This document shows, piece by piece, positions 13,264 through 14,980 of a DNA stretch of 14,980 nucleotides. Source of the stretch: an uncultured Lachnospiraceae bacterium (GTDB taxonomy: Bacteria; Bacillota; Clostridia; Lachnospirales; Lachnospiraceae); contig CAJUQY010000058.1 of assembly GCA_910588815.1 (NCBI GenBank), forward strand, positions 1 through 14,980. The letters run 5' to 3'. The notes below the pieces were generated by a model. It did no database searches and was not told the DNA's origin. It worked only from the letters and a program-made list of their open reading frames with translations. Position 1 is the stretch's first letter; every line of letters begins with the position of its first letter. The position numbers and the translations under genes are program-made.

Positions 13264-13917
13264 CTACTTATTCCTCTGATAGATCCCAGCCAATTCCTCC
13301 AGCCTCGCCAGCATTTCTCCGTCGATGACATCCAGCCCAAATCCCTCCATCATCTGGGCAAACAACAAGAACTTCCGCCTGGAAGACTCCGGAGAATCCT
13401 CAAAGACCATGGGATTCATCCAGACATTGGCCACCAAAATCACAAGCTCCGCCAGCTCTGCCGGATAATCCGTCACAATAGAGCCGTCCCGGATGCCCTC
13501 CTCCATGATCGGAAGAATATACTGGGGCGCCACCACGTCCGCCGTGTCCCTGAGAATGCTGAACAACAGCTTGGGATTCTTCCCGATATCCGGCGCCACC
13601 GCAAACAGCTCTTCCTGGCCCGGCCGCATGAGAGATTCCCGGAAAATGGTCTTAAGCTTCTCCTGCCCGTTCAAATCCTTCCGATCCCGAATGGCTGCCA
13701 GCATCCGGTTGGAACTTCCCATCAATTTGTCTGTTACCGCCTCCAGAATCTCCTCCTTCGACTTAAAATGGTGATAAATGGCCCCCTTGCTCAAATTCCC
13801 CAGCCCGTCAATGATGTCCTGGAGCGAAGTATACTCATACCCCTTCTCCAAAAACAGACGGAGCGAAACATCCAGAATTCGGTTCACCGTCTCCTCCGGG
13901 TGTCTATTCCTTGCCAT
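13264..13917 (-). CDS. TetR/AcrR-family transcriptional repressor
   Basis: 217 residues. The N-terminal DNA-binding domain has the family pattern VNRILDVSLRLFLEKGYEYT (11-30), SLQDIIDGLGNLSKGAIYHH (31-50) and FKSKEEIL (51-58). The C-terminal ligand domain is variable. GAGGGAG precedes the ATG at 13917. Its promoter holds two CATAC...CGGTATG palindromes and the downstream MFS gene has a related one, so it probably represses itself and the exporter and is released by the exporter's substrate. The ligand is unknown. Confidence 0.93.
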   Translation of the reverse strand: MARNRHPEETVNRILDVSLRLFLEKGYEYTSLQDIIDGLGNLSKGAIYHHFKSKEEILEAVTDKLMGSSNRMLAAIRDRKDLNGQEKLKTIFRESLMRPGQEELFAVAPDIGKNPKLLFSILRDTADVVAPQYILPIMEEGIRDGSIVTDYPAELAELVILVANVWMNPMVFEDSPESSRRKFLLFAQMMEGFGLDVIDGEMLARLEELAGIYQRNK

Positions 13918-13932
13918 CGCTGCACTCCCTCT

Positions 13933-13949
13933 ACATACCGACGGTATGT
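13933..13949. promoter_or_regulatory. TetR operator site 1
   Basis: ACATACCG-A-CGGTATGT, a perfect palindrome with 8-bp arms, immediately downstream of the tetR -10 box and over the expected transcription start. Confidence 0.8.
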
Positions 13950-13951
13950 TT

Positions 13952-13981
13952 TTTATATCATACTCACGGTATGTTTGTCAA
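13952..13981 (-). promoter_or_regulatory. tetR promoter
   Basis: Minus strand: TTGACA (13981-13976), 18 nt, TATAAA (13957-13952). The -35 is a perfect match. The spacer carries the second operator, so repressor would exclude polymerase. Confidence 0.85.
13959..13973. promoter_or_regulatory. TetR operator site 2
   Basis: CATACTC-A-CGGTATG, an imperfect copy of site 1 with the same spacing, between -35 and -10 of the tetR promoter. The centres of the two sites are 25 bp apart. Confidence 0.7.
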
Positions 13982-14074
13982 GTCCCACTTTCCAAAATCA
14001 GCGGGCTCCCTATATTATATCCATCCCCATCCCCCTTGACAAGATTCTGCCGCAAAATTCAAGAGATCCTTCCC

Positions 14075-14103
14075 TTGCAATTTTGCAGGAAATATGTTAT
14101 AAG
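14075..14103 (+). promoter_or_regulatory. Promoter of the HAD gene
   Basis: TTGCAA (14075-14080), 17 nt, TATAAG (14098-14103) with an upstream TGT making an extended -10. The predicted start is near 14110, about 30 nt before the ATG. An inverted repeat GCAAAATT (14052-14059) / AATTTTGC (14079-14086) brackets the -35. Confidence 0.7.
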
Positions 14104-14140
14104 ACATGATAGAACAAATAATACATAGAGAGGTGTTCCC

Positions 14141-14806
14141 ATGAAATTCCAGTATGCGATCTTCGACATGGACGGGCTGATGTTCGACACCGAGCGCCTG
14201 TTCGTAGAGTCCTTCCAACAATCCGTCGCCCCAGAGACCGGCATGGACTTCCCCAAAGACAAGCTGATCTCCATCATCGGCCTCAACCACGCCTCCACAG
14301 TGGAACGATTCCCGGAGCTGTTCGGCACCAAATACACCTGTGACCAGTGCTACGCCATCAGCGAAACATGGACCAGGCACTACATCGCCCAACATGGACT
14401 GCCCGTGAAGCCCGGCCTAATCGAACTGCTGCGTTGGCTCAAAAAAAATCACTGCCGGATCGCCGTCGCATCCTCCTCCGCCCGGAACAAAGTGGCGGCT
14501 TACATCGAAAATGTCCATCTGACCGAATACTTCGACGTCCTCTTAGGCGGCGATATGGTGACGAGAGGAAAGCCGGATCCCCAAATATTCCAGATGGCCG
14601 CCGAAGCCCTCGGTTGTGAAGATCCCGCCTCCTGTATCGTCTTTGAAGATTCCAGAAACGGTCTCCTGGCAGGAAAGGCCGCCGGCATGAAGGTGATCGT
14701 CGTTCCCGACCTCCAGGATCCCACCGAGCGACTCCCCGGATACGCCTACGCAAAAGTGAAAACCCTGGCGGACGCAATCCCGATCCTCTCTGACCACACT
14801 TCCTGA
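14141..14806 (+). CDS. HAD-superfamily hydrolase, beta-phosphoglucomutase-like
   Basis: 221 residues, subfamily IA with a helical cap after motif I. All four HAD motifs are visible: nucleophile Asp9 and acid/base Asp11 (FDMDGL), Ser111 (VASSS), Lys144 (RGKPDPQIF) and Glu169/Asp170 (FEDSRNG). The DMDGLMFDTE start and KPxP motif are typical of phosphatases and beta-phosphoglucomutases that act on small sugar phosphates in the cytosol. A mutase usually needs specific cap residues that I cannot confirm, so phosphatase is the safer call. GAGAGG lies about 9 nt before the ATG. It is a single-gene unit with its own promoter and terminator-like hairpin. Confidence 0.93.
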   Translation: MKFQYAIFDMDGLMFDTERLFVESFQQSVAPETGMDFPKDKLISIIGLNHASTVERFPELFGTKYTCDQCYAISETWTRHYIAQHGLPVKPGLIELLRWLKKNHCRIAVASSSARNKVAAYIENVHLTEYFDVLLGGDMVTRGKPDPQIFQMAAEALGCEDPASCIVFEDSRNGLLAGKAAGMKVIVVPDLQDPTERLPGYAYAKVKTLADAIPILSDHTS

Positions 14807-14821
14807 CTCCCTCCCCCCCCT

Positions 14822-14865
14822 GGCCGGGGCCACCGCAAATCCTTCCCCCTGCGGTGATCCCGGCC
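14822..14865 (+). terminator. Terminator-like hairpin after the HAD gene
   Basis: Two stacked 7-bp stems, GGCCGGG/CCCGGCC outside and CACCGCA/TGCGGTG inside, separated by a 2x2 internal loop, with a 12-nt apical loop. The following bases CTTCTCCTTTC are pyrimidine-rich but are not a clean T-run, so termination may be weak. Confidence 0.6.
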
Positions 14866-14896
14866 CTTCTCCTTTCCCCATCTTTCACAAATCCTA

Positions 14897-14925
14897 TTTA
14901 CAAATTTCTCCAAAAATGATAATAT
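14897..14925 (+). promoter_or_regulatory. Promoter near the window's right end
   Basis: TTTACA (14897-14902), 17 nt, TAATAT (14920-14925) in an A+T-rich stretch. It would start a transcript near 14932 that leaves the window. Confidence 0.5.
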
Positions 14926-14936
14926 AACCTGAATTA

Positions 14937-14976
14937 TTCACGACTATGCCGTGAAAGTGGTTGAAAACCACATAGT
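14937..14976 (+). other. Structured leader start, truncated by window end
   Basis: Immediately after the predicted start, TTCACG (14937-14942) can pair with CGTGAA (14950-14955), and GTGGTT (14957-14962) with AACCAC (14966-14971) around GAA. Alternatively ACTATG (14943-14948) pairs with CATAGT (14971-14976). Mutually exclusive folds like these occur in regulatory leaders, but I do not recognise a known riboswitch. Confidence 0.35.
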
Positions 14977-14980
14977 TACT

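Noticed and set aside
13119..13340. N-terminal extension of the MFS exporter
   Set aside because: It crosses the tetR terminator and operator region; the start at 13118 has GGAGG and begins a normal first membrane helix.

Overview
The window reads as chromosomal DNA from an anaerobic Firmicute, most likely a gut Lachnospiraceae/Clostridia member. This is inferred from the strong AGGAGG-type ribosome sites, the Gram-positive style -35/-10 promoters, the clostridial anaerobic sulfite reductase operon (asrABC), the Csp-like subtilase without a signal peptide, and a G+C-rich coding style. No rRNA, tRNA, IS element or CRISPR array is visible.

Region 1 (1-1063) is clearly more A+T-rich than the rest and looks acquired and decaying. 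It holds a small antitoxin-like gene, a zeta-type toxin/AAA ATPase interrupted by one in-frame TGA, and an upstream frameshifted remnant, all on the minus strand. Region 2 (1064-5271, minus strand) holds an S8 subtilase, a strong terminator, a YggS-type PLP protein with its own promoter, a sugar phosphate isomerase/epimerase-type TIM barrel, and a PHP-domain gene broken by an internal deletion with a frameshift. The original PHP stop still overlaps the isomerase start (ATGA).

Region 3 (5272-7980) holds an AraC-type regulator, divergent from the PHP gene, which converges on and overlaps a fused membrane/spermidine-synthase-like protein. The synthase promoter (TTGAAC-N17-TATAAT) carries two dyads and lies back to back with the next promoter.

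Region 4 (8006-11757, plus strand) is the most coherent module. A promoter (TTGACG-N17-TATAAT) drives a 31-residue ORF coupled by ATGA to a Crp/Fnr-type regulator. A hairpin follows that is both a terminator and a GTGA-N6-TCAC palindrome, and then asrA, asrB and asrC. The palindrome centre lies at -41.5 relative to a start site predicted from a -10-like TAAACT. The regulator's recognition helix has the RExxxR pattern that reads GTGA in CRP. The sequence therefore predicts that the regulator activates sulfite respiration/reduction directly.

Region 5 (11758-14980): asrC is followed by a 12-nt-period degenerate tandem repeat that folds into a 22-bp stem. Next are an MFS exporter and its TetR-type regulator (minus strand), with TetR palindromes in the tetR promoter and a related site before the exporter. 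A HAD phosphatase with a good promoter and a terminator-like hairpin follows. The last 90 bases hold a promoter-like pair and the start of a structured leader cut off by the window end.
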